Made by a program: the position numbers and the translations under genes
In this document: piece by piece, positions 17,486 through 24,036 of the stretch
How positions within the stretch are numbered: position 1 is the stretch's first letter
Layout: each line of letters starts with the position of its first letter
DNA from: an uncultured Bacteroidales bacterium
GTDB taxonomy: Bacteria > Bacteroidota > Bacteroidia > Bacteroidales > UBA932
Direction of reading: 5' to 3'
Assembly: GCA_944326385.1 (NCBI GenBank)
Contig: CALVDT010000062.1
Coordinates: 1 to 40,442, forward strand
Length of the DNA stretch: 40,442 nt
The notes under the pieces: model-generated
Databases searched by the model: none
What the model was told of the DNA's origin: nothing
What the model saw: the letters and a program-made list of their open reading frames with translations, nothing else

Positions 17486-17553
17486 GTCTTCTGATATTTT
17501 TAGATAAGTAATCTTATTCTCGAGGTCGGCTCAAAACAAGTCGTTCCCGACCG

Positions 17554-17561
17554 CAAAGATA
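17554..17561 (-). promoter_or_regulatory. Bacteroidales-type -7 element (TATCTTTG) for the 17024-17485 gene
   Basis: On the minus strand the sequence reads TATCTTTG, an exact TAnnTTTG match. A T-rich TTTTAG about 21 bp upstream is a weak -33 candidate. The predicted transcript would start near 17548 and give a leader of about 60 nt. Confidence 0.55.
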
Positions 17562-17582
17562 CCATTTTATTCGGGAGATGTT

Positions 17583-18872
17583 CTAAAATTCCGCCGCTTT
17601 TTTCATCTTTTCAGCAATCCTGTCGTTGCACAGATTCCCTATGCTGCCCACATGTGTATGGTTTACAGCCTTTTCCGCATGGAACCGGCCTTCGTTCACT
17701 TCTATCCCCACGCTTTTGTAGGCATCGCGGAACGGCATTCCTGCCAAAGCCCGTCTGTTCACTTCCTCCACAGTGAACAGATAGTCATAGATAGGGGAGT
17801 CGAGGATGTGGCCGTTCACCCTGATGTCGTGAAGCATGAATACTGTCATCTTCAGGCATTTGTGCATGAGTTCCAATGCAGGGAAAAGGATATCCTTGAG
17901 CAGCTGGAAATCGCGGTGGTAGCCGTGTGCCATGTTGCTGCAAAGCATGGTGATTTCATTTTCGGCTGCCATGATGCGGTTGCAGTTCCCGCGGATTATC
18001 TCCCACACGTCAGGGTTCTTCTTGTGCGGCATGATGCTCGATCCTGTGGTGAGTTCGTCAGGGAAGGAGATGAAGCCGAAATTCGGACACATGTACAGGC
18101 AGCAGTCCGATGCGAACTTGTTCAGCGTCAGGGCTACGCTTCCTATGGCGGACGCCACGGCCTTTTCCGCCTTGCCCCGGCTGAGCTGGGCGGCCACCAC
18201 GTTCCAGTCGAGGTCCTCGAATTCCAGCAGCCTTGTCGTCATTTCCCTGTCCAGCGGGAAAGAGTTCCCGTATCCGGCCGCAGAGCCCAGCGGGTTCTGG
18301 TTCACAAGGTGGAACGCCCCGCGTATCATGTGCATGTCATCTGCCAAAGCCTCTGCATATGCCCCGAACCACAGTCCGAACGAGGACGGCATCGCCACCT
18401 GCCCATGCGTATATCCGGGCAGCATCACATCCTTGTGCTTTTCGCTCAGCGACTGCAGAATGCCGAAAAGTTCCAGCATCTCATCCCTTGTCTTCCGGAG
18501 TTCATCCCGGAGGAAAAGCTTGATATCCACCAGCACCTGGTCGTTTCTGGACCTGCCTGAATGTATCTTCTTTCCCACATCCCCGAGCCGGCGGGTCAGC
18601 AGCAGCTCCACCTGCGAGTGTATATCCTCGACATCGTCCTCCAGTACAAAATTTCCTGCCTCTATTTCTGCCGATATCTCATCCAGGGCCACGGTCAGGG
18701 TTTCCAGTTCGCCGGCAGTCAGAAGTCCGATGGATTCGAGCATCTTTATGTGTGCCTTCGACCCTATGACATCGTATCTCGCCAGCGACATGTCCAGGAC
18801 CCTGTCGTTGCCGACAGTGAAGTCTTCCACGATATCGGAAGCCTTCGTCCCCTTGCTCCAGAGTGTTGCCAT
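17583..18872 (-). CDS. argH: Argininosuccinate lyase
   Basis: A 429-residue enzyme of the fumarase/aspartase superfamily that splits argininosuccinate into arginine and fumarate, the last step of arginine synthesis. The superfamily signature TGSSIMPHKKNPD holds the catalytic Ser loop, and LPGYTHGQVAMP carries the conserved THxQ. SGRSRNDQV is the conserved N-terminal stretch. The ATG at 18872, giving MATLWSKG, is preferred over an upstream one inside mgsA because it starts one base after the mgsA stop and matches the usual N-terminus. It is the last gene of the arginine cluster. Confidence 0.97.
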   Translation of the reverse strand: MATLWSKGTKASDIVEDFTVGNDRVLDMSLARYDVIGSKAHIKMLESIGLLTAGELETLTVALDEISAEIEAGNFVLEDDVEDIHSQVELLLTRRLGDVGKKIHSGRSRNDQVLVDIKLFLRDELRKTRDEMLELFGILQSLSEKHKDVMLPGYTHGQVAMPSSFGLWFGAYAEALADDMHMIRGAFHLVNQNPLGSAAGYGNSFPLDREMTTRLLEFEDLDWNVVAAQLSRGKAEKAVASAIGSVALTLNKFASDCCLYMCPNFGFISFPDELTTGSSIMPHKKNPDVWEIIRGNCNRIMAAENEITMLCSNMAHGYHRDFQLLKDILFPALELMHKCLKMTVFMLHDIRVNGHILDSPIYDYLFTVEEVNRRALAGMPFRDAYKSVGIEVNEGRFHAEKAVNHTHVGSIGNLCNDRIAEKMKKAAEF

Positions 18873-18873
18873 A

Positions 18874-19329
18874 TCAGAGTTTCCTGTTTTTGTAGGTTTC
18901 AATGCAGGCCGGTATGATCCTTTCATATGTGCTGTCGAGGAACAGCGGCGAGGATATGATGAAGTCGGCGGTGCTCCTGTTCGTGGCGAAAGGTATATTG
19001 TACAGGGAAGCCAGTCTCACCAGGCTCATCACATCGTTCTGATGCCCCTGCATTATGAGATTGTCGCAGAAGAATACCAGCATGTCCACCTTGTCCTCCG
19101 CAATCATGGACCCGATCTGGGCATCTCCGCCCAGAGGTCCGCTGAGAAGTTTTGTCACGTGCGGCGCTTCATCTCCCAGCACTTCATTCAGCGCAGACTC
19201 TATAAGCCGCCCTGTAGTTCCCGTGCAGAAGAGTTCGCATTCTTTCAGCGATCCGGCGTTGAACTTCACCCAGCTTACCAGTTCCTGTTTTCTGGCATCA
19301 TGTGCCACAAGTGCGATTTTTCTGATCAT
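18874..19329 (-). CDS. mgsA: Methylglyoxal synthase
   Basis: A 151-residue enzyme that converts dihydroxyacetone phosphate to methylglyoxal and phosphate, a bypass that frees phosphate under glycolytic overload. The active-site motif GPLGGDAQIG near residues 64-73 carries the catalytic Asp. GHQNDV supplies the expected His, and NIPFATNRSTADFIISSP is the conserved C-terminal block. The fold is a hexameric Rossmann-like MGS domain without the CarB fusion. It lies 4 bp after argE and 1 bp before argH, so it must be cotranscribed with arginine genes. No functional link to arginine synthesis is established. Confidence 0.95.
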   Translation of the reverse strand: MIRKIALVAHDARKQELVSWVKFNAGSLKECELFCTGTTGRLIESALNEVLGDEAPHVTKLLSGPLGGDAQIGSMIAEDKVDMLVFFCDNLIMQGHQNDVMSLVRLASLYNIPFATNRSTADFIISSPLFLDSTYERIIPACIETYKNRKL

Positions 19330-19333
19330 GATC

Positions 19334-20470
19334 TTACTGTTTTTTCAATATCTCCATAAATCTTTCCGTGAAAGAGATATAGCCCCCGATTCCTTCGGCT
19401 ATCTCCTTCCGAGTGATGTATTCGTCTTTTCTGTGCGACCTGACTGAGTCACCGGGCCCCATCTTTACGGCATCGCAGCCTATCCTGATCCAGTCCGATG
19501 TAGTCGGTGACGAGAACGTCTCTATCCCGAGCGATCTGCAGCATTCCATCAGGGGAGAGCTCTGGGCAGTGGCGGACGACCTGTTTTTAAGGTTCCTGGC
19601 TTTAAGCCTGCTTCTGCATATCGACTGGAGTTCGTCCATGATTTCCTGGTTCACGTACATTTCCGTGGGCCTGATGTCCACCACGAAACGGCATCTGTCC
19701 GGTATCACATTGTGTGCTGTCCCGGCCTCTATCTGCGTGACATTCAGCCTGACTTTCCCCATTGCAGGCGAGATTCTCGTGAATTCGTGTTCCCTGAGCC
19801 TGTTTATGTCATCCAATGCTATGTACAGTGCATTCACGCCTTCTCCTCTGGCAGCATGCCCGCTCACCCCTTCGGCTTCACCGTCGATGACCAGAAGCCC
19901 TCTCTCCGATGTCGCAGCCTTCATTCCTGTCGGTTCTCCGACAATGGCCCAGTCCGGTCTTCCGGCATGCTCCAGACCGTCAATGTCATTGTAATGTTCC
20001 CATATGAGGGCCATCCCGTCAGGTCCCGACCGTTCTTCTTCGCTGCTCAGGGCCAGCACGAGATTGCACGGCATTTCCCTGTCGTGGAAATGGCGGAATG
20101 CCGCGCACATCGCCACCGCTGAGCCTCCGTCATCATTGCTGCCGAGTCCGCAGACTATATCATCCTCACCGCACCCGAAAATATCCCTGACAATACCGTA
20201 ATCCGGTCTGTACGGGTCGAATGAATACCCGTCGCAGGCAGGTACCGTGTCCATATGTGCGCAGAGCATCAGGGTTTTCTTCGCAGGGTCGAATCTCCTG
20301 TTCAGGGCCACGATGTTGTTCTTCACCCGGATGTGCTCCAGTCCGCACCCCGACAGTGCGTCGGACACATATCTGCACACCTCGTCTTCCGAGAACGATA
20401 CCGAAGGAATGCTTACCATTCCTCTCAGCATCTCCATCGCCTCATCTACGATATTTTTCCTGATCTCCAT
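19334..20470 (-). CDS. argE: ArgE-type M20 deacylase (acetylornithine/succinylated intermediate)
   Basis: A 378-residue zinc metallopeptidase-fold amidohydrolase. Metal-site motifs are visible: CAHMDTVP (His ligand and catalytic Asp), GLGSNDDGGSA (bridging Asp), LALSSEEE (general base Glu and ligand) and VGEPT, with SGHAARGEG in the dimerisation domain. In this cluster it probably removes the N-acyl group from an acylated ornithine or citrulline intermediate. Given the Pro90-type transcarbamylase nearby, the acyl group may be succinyl. Its leader on the mRNA is purine-rich, with AAGGAAG just before the ATG, and is preceded by the 80-bp repeat array. Confidence 0.88.
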   Translation of the reverse strand: MEIRKNIVDEAMEMLRGMVSIPSVSFSEDEVCRYVSDALSGCGLEHIRVKNNIVALNRRFDPAKKTLMLCAHMDTVPACDGYSFDPYRPDYGIVRDIFGCGEDDIVCGLGSNDDGGSAVAMCAAFRHFHDREMPCNLVLALSSEEERSGPDGMALIWEHYNDIDGLEHAGRPDWAIVGEPTGMKAATSERGLLVIDGEAEGVSGHAARGEGVNALYIALDDINRLREHEFTRISPAMGKVRLNVTQIEAGTAHNVIPDRCRFVVDIRPTEMYVNQEIMDELQSICRSRLKARNLKNRSSATAQSSPLMECCRSLGIETFSSPTTSDWIRIGCDAVKMGPGDSVRSHRKDEYITRKEIAEGIGGYISFTERFMEILKKQ

Positions 20471-20513
20471 CTTCCTTTATTTCCGCTCCTCATATTGTTT
20501 CCGCTCCCTCTTC

Positions 20514-20710
20514 TTCTCCCCAATAATTCCGCCGATGTATTTCAGCCACGGTGGTGTGGGGGGGGGTAGGTTCGGGACTGTTTTCTCTGCCCTCTTTTTC
20601 TCCCCAAGAATTCCGCCGATGTATTGCAGCCACGGTGGTGTGGGGATAGGTTCGGGACTGTTTTCTCTGCCCTCTTTTTCTCCCCAAGAATTCCGCCGAT
20701 GTATTGCAGC
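20514..20710. repeat. 80-bp tandem repeat array between argB and argE
   Basis: Units begin TTCTCCCCAA at 20514, 20598 and 20678; the spacing is 84 and 80 bp and the third unit is partial. The first unit is longer because its G4 has become G9. Each full unit contains CCACGGTGG and an enclosing TCCCCA/TGGGGA pair. The period is not a multiple of three and the apparent open frames here are not credible genes. A pyrimidine-rich tract (20471-20520, + strand) flanks it and forms the argE leader. Confidence 0.85.
20558..20566. repeat. Poly-G tract, 9 bases, in the 80-bp array
   Basis: Nine consecutive G in the first repeat unit where the second unit has four. This suggests recent slipped-strand expansion within the array. 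Confidence 0.9.
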
Positions 20711-20712
20711 CG

Positions 20713-20779
20713 TATATTGTGGCAGAATTTTTTTCAGGGCTGTTTTCTCTGCCCTGAAAAAAATTACTGCCACAATATA
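20713..20779 (-). promoter_or_regulatory. Long hairpin overlapping the argB stop
   Basis: Left arm 20713-20740 and right arm 20751-20779 pair over 28 bp with a single bulged base at 20766, and the loop is 10 bases. The right arm includes the last codons and stop of argB. Long A and T runs lie inside the stem and no T run follows it, so it is not a textbook intrinsic terminator, but it could stall transcription or protect the argB 3' end. Confidence 0.8.
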
Positions 20780-21570
20780 GTCGTCTGTCTGGAATTCCCG
20801 ACATTGTCGGAATTCTTGATCAACACCTGCGAGACCCCGCCCCCAATCGCCCTGAACGCATTCTCCAACTTCGGCAGCATCCCGTCAGCCACCACCCCCT
20901 CAGCCTTCAGCCTCTCGAAACCCTCATGGTCAATCCTTTCTATCAGACTCGAATCATCATCCTTGTCCGCCAGCACTCCGTCCTTCTCGAAACAGAACAC
21001 CAGATCCACGGCAGCCTCCGATGCCAGACACATGGCAACAGCAGAAGCCACGGTATCCGCATTGGTATTCAGCAGCTGCCCGTCAGCCGTGCATGTTATG
21101 GCGCAGAATACAGGCGTCAGCTCCATATCCATCAGCCGCAGGATGAAACCTGCGTCAATATTCTCCGGACTCAAATCACCCACATAGCCATAGTCTATAT
21201 CCTCTCCAGTCGAAGCAAGCCTGACCGGAGGCCTTTTTACCGCCTTTATCACCGCACCGTCAGCTCCTGACAACCCTATCGCATTGCACCCGTTTCTCTG
21301 CAGCAGAGCCACTATGGACTTGTTGCACCAGCCGGCATATACCATGGTCACTATCCGCAGCGTATCCGCATCGGTTACCCTGCGCCCCTCTATCATCACA
21401 GGGGAGAAGCCGAGCTTCTTCTGCATCTGGCTTGCTATGGCACCGCCGCCGTGTATGAGGACTTTCGGCCCTTTTACGGCAGCGAAATCCGCAGCGAACT
21501 TCTCCAGCTTTTCCGGATTGTCCACCACATTGCCTCCTATCTTGAATACCTGTATCCTTGTCTTGTCCAT
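20764..21570 (-). CDS. argB: ArgB-type N-acylglutamate kinase
   Basis: A 268-residue amino-acid kinase-fold enzyme that phosphorylates N-acylglutamate in arginine synthesis. Motifs are KIGGNVVDN at the N-terminus, the phosphate-binding LIHGGGAIA near 38-46, EGRRVTD near 61, LLNTNADTVA near 166 and the C-terminal VADGMLPKLENA. In Bacteroides the acyl group is believed to be succinyl; the sequence here cannot settle that for this enzyme. The last codons and stop form one arm of a long hairpin (20713-20779). It sits 83 bp after argF' and 293 bp before argE, the latter gap filled by repeats. Confidence 0.95.
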   Translation of the reverse strand: MDKTRIQVFKIGGNVVDNPEKLEKFAADFAAVKGPKVLIHGGGAIASQMQKKLGFSPVMIEGRRVTDADTLRIVTMVYAGWCNKSIVALLQRNGCNAIGLSGADGAVIKAVKRPPVRLASTGEDIDYGYVGDLSPENIDAGFILRLMDMELTPVFCAITCTADGQLLNTNADTVASAVAMCLASEAAVDLVFCFEKDGVLADKDDDSSLIERIDHEGFERLKAEGVVADGMLPKLENAFRAIGGGVSQVLIKNSDNVGNSRQTTILWQ

Positions 21571-21653
21571 TGCCGTTCCTCTTCCTGTCTGTCCCGATTT
21601 GTCCTGATCTGTTTATCCTGTTTCTGCCTGCTTCGGTCTGTTTCTGTTCTGCC

Positions 21654-22607
21654 CTACAGCGACAGGAGGATTTCCTTGATGACGGTCTGAGCCGACACCA
21701 CCCTGTTCGCAGCCTCAGGGATGACGATGGACCGAGGGCTTTCGATAACTTCGTCAGTCACAATCATATTCCTCCTGACAGGGAGACAGTGCATGAAATA
21801 CGCGTTGTCTGTAAGCGCCATTTTCCTGCTGTCCACTGTCCAGCTGCGGTCCATGCTGAGGACTTTCCCGTAATTGTCACCTGAATATGCCGCCCAGTTT
21901 TTCGCATAGATGAAATCAGCGCCTTCGAAAGCCTTGTCCTGATCGTATTCGATGCGGGCATTCCCGGTAAACGCAGGATCCAGTTCATACCCGTGCGGAT
22001 GCGTGATCACGAATTCGCAATCCATCAGGTTCATGCCTTCCGCAAAAGAGTTCGGGACCGCCTGCGGCAATGCCTTCGGATGCGGCGCCCATGTCATGAC
22101 GACCTTCGGCCTGTCCTTTTTCCTGTATTCCTCTATGGTAATCATGTCGGCAAATGTCTGTAGCGGATGCCTGGTAGCTGCTTCCATGCTGAATACCGGC
22201 CGACCTGAGTACTGTATGAACTCGTTCAGTATCTTTTCGTTGTAGTCATCGCTCTTGCTCTCGAACCTGGCGAAGGACCTCACTCCTATGATGTCGCAGT
22301 AGCATCCCATCACCGGGATAGCCTCCAGAAGATGCTCCGGCTTGTCCCCGTCCATTATCACTCCGCGTTCAGTCTCCAGTTTCCATGCACCCTGGTTGAC
22401 ATCGAGCACTATCACGTTCATTCCGAGATTCATGGCTGCTTTCTGTGTGCTCAGCCTCGTTCTGAGACTTGAGTTGAAAAACAGCATCAGCAGAGTCTTG
22501 TTCTTGCCGAGCTTCTGGTCTGCAAACGGATTTTCCTTGACGTATCTGGCTTTTGCAAAAGCCTCGTCGAGATTTCCCAGCTGGGTTACCGATGTGAAAT
22601 GTTTCAT
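21654..22607 (-). CDS. argF': N-succinyl-L-ornithine-type transcarbamylase
   Basis: A 317-residue transcarbamylase that would carbamoylate an N-acylated ornithine using carbamoyl phosphate. The carbamoyl-phosphate loop reads FFNSSLRTRLS near residues 43-53 (STRT-like), and HCLPVRR near residue 270 is the second conserved block. Residue 90 is Pro (GDKPEHLL). In the Bacteroides fragilis enzyme Pro90 marks preference for N-succinyl- over N-acetylornithine, so succinyl specificity is inferred. It is the first minus-strand gene of the cluster and is driven by a textbook TTTG-19-TAAGTTTG promoter. Confidence 0.93.
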   Translation of the reverse strand: MKHFTSVTQLGNLDEAFAKARYVKENPFADQKLGKNKTLLMLFFNSSLRTRLSTQKAAMNLGMNVIVLDVNQGAWKLETERGVIMDGDKPEHLLEAIPVMGCYCDIIGVRSFARFESKSDDYNEKILNEFIQYSGRPVFSMEAATRHPLQTFADMITIEEYRKKDRPKVVMTWAPHPKALPQAVPNSFAEGMNLMDCEFVITHPHGYELDPAFTGNARIEYDQDKAFEGADFIYAKNWAAYSGDNYGKVLSMDRSWTVDSRKMALTDNAYFMHCLPVRRNMIVTDEVIESPRSIVIPEAANRVVSAQTVIKEILLSL

Positions 22608-22676
22608 GTCCTGATTCGTTAAGTCCGTCTTCGACGGGATGTAAATAAATGACTGTTTCTGCCGTCGCAGAAATTA

Positions 22677-22707
22677 CAAACTTAAAAACAGTTTTAAAAA
22701 TTTCAAA
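22677..22707 (-). promoter_or_regulatory. Bacteroidales-type promoter for argF'
   Basis: On the minus strand TTTG (22704-22707) is followed after exactly 19 bp by TAAGTTTG (22677-22684), an ideal -33/-7 pair. The transcript would begin near 22671 and give a leader of about 63 nt before the start at 22607. Confidence 0.8.
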
Positions 22708-22715
22708 ACAGTTTT
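22685..22715. promoter_or_regulatory. Pair of AAAACAGTTTT palindromes between argF' and the sigma gene
   Basis: The identical 11-bp near-palindrome occurs at 22685-22695 and 22705-22715, 20 bp apart (about two helical turns). The first abuts the argF' -7 box, the second overlaps its -33 box and lies just upstream of the sigma gene's -7 candidate. It looks like a paired operator, though the region is AT-rich and chance cannot be excluded. Confidence 0.4.
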
Positions 22716-22717
22716 TA

Positions 22718-22725
22718 TAAATTTG
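22718..22725 (+). promoter_or_regulatory. TAAATTTG -7 candidate directly before the sigma factor start
   Basis: An exact TAnnTTTG match only 4 bp before the ATG at 22730. If used, the message would be leaderless or nearly so. The -33 region is poor (TTTT, 22 bp upstream). Confidence 0.4.
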
Positions 22726-22729
22726 CATC

Positions 22730-23332
22730 ATGGTGCAGAAAACAGAACTCGACAATATCGTAATCCGTATAAGCCGATCCGACAGGGCGGCTTTGGATGA
22801 ACTGTACCGTATGTTTTACCCTTTACTGGTGAATTACGCATCCCTGATGGTATCCCGGGAAACCGCCAAGGATATAGTGCATGACGTGTTTCTGAGACTT
22901 TGGCTCGGCCGCGAAGGCCTTTTGCCTGAATTATCCTTGACGGGGGGGGGTAACATACGCAGTTTCCTTTTGCGGAGCACATATAACGCCTCCATAAGCG
23001 TTATCCGCAAGCAGCTTTCCAAGCTAAACCATCGCAAGATGCTGAAAAACGATATCGAAGAGTATTACCGCATTTACGACGTGGACAGGAGCGATATCAT
23101 CCGGAAACTCTACAGCAGCGACATCCGCACATATCTCGACGACGCCATTTCCAGACTTCCGCCCAAGTGCCGTGAAGTATTTCTTCTGAGTTACGTGGAG
23201 AATCTCTCCGCCAAGGAAATAAGCGCCCGCCTCGGCATCAGCACCTCGACAGTGGAAAATCAGATCCACACAGCCCTGATACGTCTCCGTTCCTCCCTGA
23301 AAAACATCCGTGACAGCGAATCCAAAGCGTAA
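22730..23332 (+). CDS. ECF-type RNA polymerase sigma factor (Bacteroidetes SusC/FecR-linked)
   Basis: A 200-residue ECF sigma factor. Region 2 lies at about residues 22-58 (ALDELYRMFYPLLVNYASLM, then DIVHDVFLRLW) and region 4 at about 141-192 (LPPKCREVFLLSYVENLSAK, then EISARLGISTSTVENQIHTA). With FecR and an STN-bearing SusC downstream, it is probably released by substrate binding at the outer membrane and switches on the polysaccharide locus. Oddly, the region 2-4 linker contains Gly-Gly-Gly (72-74) encoded by nine consecutive G, so slippage would frameshift the protein before region 4. The gap to fecR (686 bp) is far larger than usual. Confidence 0.95.
   Translation: MVQKTELDNIVIRISRSDRAALDELYRMFYPLLVNYASLMVSRETAKDIVHDVFLRLWLGREGLLPELSLTGGGNIRSFLLRSTYNASISVIRKQLSKLNHRKMLKNDIEEYYRIYDVDRSDIIRKLYSSDIRTYLDDAISRLPPKCREVFLLSYVENLSAKEISARLGISTSTVENQIHTALIRLRSSLKNIRDSESKA
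22942..22950 (+). repeat. Poly-G tract, 9 bases, in the ECF sigma gene
   Basis: Nine consecutive G between C22941 and T22951 encode Thr-Gly-Gly-Gly at residues 71-74 in the sigma2-sigma4 linker. The present length keeps the frame open; lengths of 8 or 10 would not. Confidence 0.9.
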
Positions 23333-23340
23333 TTCCGCAT

Positions 23341-23481
23341 TCTTTCCCGCTCCCTCTCGTTCTCCCTCCCTTTCTTGCTCTTCCTCTCTTGCTCATCCTC
23401 TCGTTCTCACTTACACACACACTCTCTCCTTCTCTCTCGTTCTCACTCCTTCTCGCTCTTCCTCTTCCTCTCGCTCTTCCC
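23341..23481. repeat. Polypyrimidine tract after the sigma gene
   Basis: About 140 bp with very few purines on the + strand, built of irregular CTCT, TTCTC and CTCCC blocks. It starts just after the sigma stop and runs straight into the 53-bp array. It encodes nothing recognisable; mirror-like segments might adopt triplex structure. Confidence 0.75.
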
Positions 23482-23905
23482 GACCACTACCAGAATCCCC
23501 ACGAAACCGGTACTGGTCGCAACAAACTATCCCCGACCACTACCAGAATCCCCGCAAAAGTGGTAGTGGTCGCGACAAAACATCGTCGACCAGTACCGAT
23601 ATCGCAACCAAAGTGGTAGTGGTCGCAATAAACCATCCCCGACCACTACCAAAATCCCCGCAAAACCGGCACTGGTCGCAACAAACCAGCCCCGACCAGT
23701 ACCAATATCGCAGGAAAACCGGTAGTGGTCGCAGAAAAACATCATCAACCACTACCAAAATTCCAGCAAAAGTGGTAGTGGTCGCAATAAACCAGCCCCG
23801 ACCACTACCAGAATCCCCGCAAAACCGGCAGTGGTCGCAGCAAACCAGCCCCGACCACTACCAGAATCCCCGCGAAACCGGTAGTGGTCGCAGCAAACCA
23901 GCAAA
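23482..23905. repeat. Array of eight 53-bp tandem units with inverted 10-bp arms
   Basis: Units start at 23482, 23535, 23588, 23641, 23694, 23747, 23800 and 23853, at an exact 53-bp period. Each consists of GACCACTACC, 17 bp, GGTAGTGGTC and 16 bp; variation is mostly at one central C/G of the arm. The 17-bp and 16-bp parts are themselves conserved (ATCCCCGCAAAA; GCAACAAACCAGCCCC). The period is not a multiple of three, so the open frames across it are incidental. It lies between the sigma factor and fecR. Confidence 0.93.
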
Positions 23906-23987
23906 CCAACAACCCAGCAACCCAACAAAGAAACAAACCCGGCAAAACATCAAAATTCTAAAATTCTCATAGGTGTTTTTCCGGGAG
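23906..23987. other. A/C-rich spacer after the array
   Basis: A G-poor, A/C-rich stretch made of decaying AACCAGC/AACCCAGC pieces that resemble the conserved 16-bp part of the array unit, followed by AT-rich sequence. No gene is visible here. Confidence 0.5.
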
Positions 23988-24036
23988 GTCGCGTATATAG
24001 TCTGTAACGCGACAAAAAATGACCTGTAACGCGACA
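23988..24036 (+). promoter_or_regulatory. GTCGCGT/ACGCGAC dyad and duplicated start region of fecR
   Basis: GTCGCGT (23988-23994) faces ACGCGAC (24007-24013). CTGTAACGCGACA then occurs twice, at 24002-24014 and 24024-24036, each copy followed by an ATG (24019 and 24040). The layout fits an operator or a local duplication of the fecR initiation region. Confidence 0.45.

Noticed and set aside
17932-19359. 475-codon + strand open frame opposite argH and mgsA
   Set aside because: It lies entirely antisense to two well-supported enzymes, is Ser-rich and low in complexity, and shows no domain.
20247-20780. Open frames across the 80-bp array
   Set aside because: They are pyrimidine-repeat artefacts antisense to the argE 5' end and the argB 3' end.
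23482-23905. CRISPR array
   Set aside because: The segments between the arms are themselves conserved from unit to unit, so there are no unique spacers, and no cas genes are present.
23310-23972. Open frame of 220 codons across the 53-bp array
   Set aside because: The 53-bp period shifts frame at every unit, other frames on both strands are also open there, and the composition follows the DNA repeat. It is a by-product of the array.
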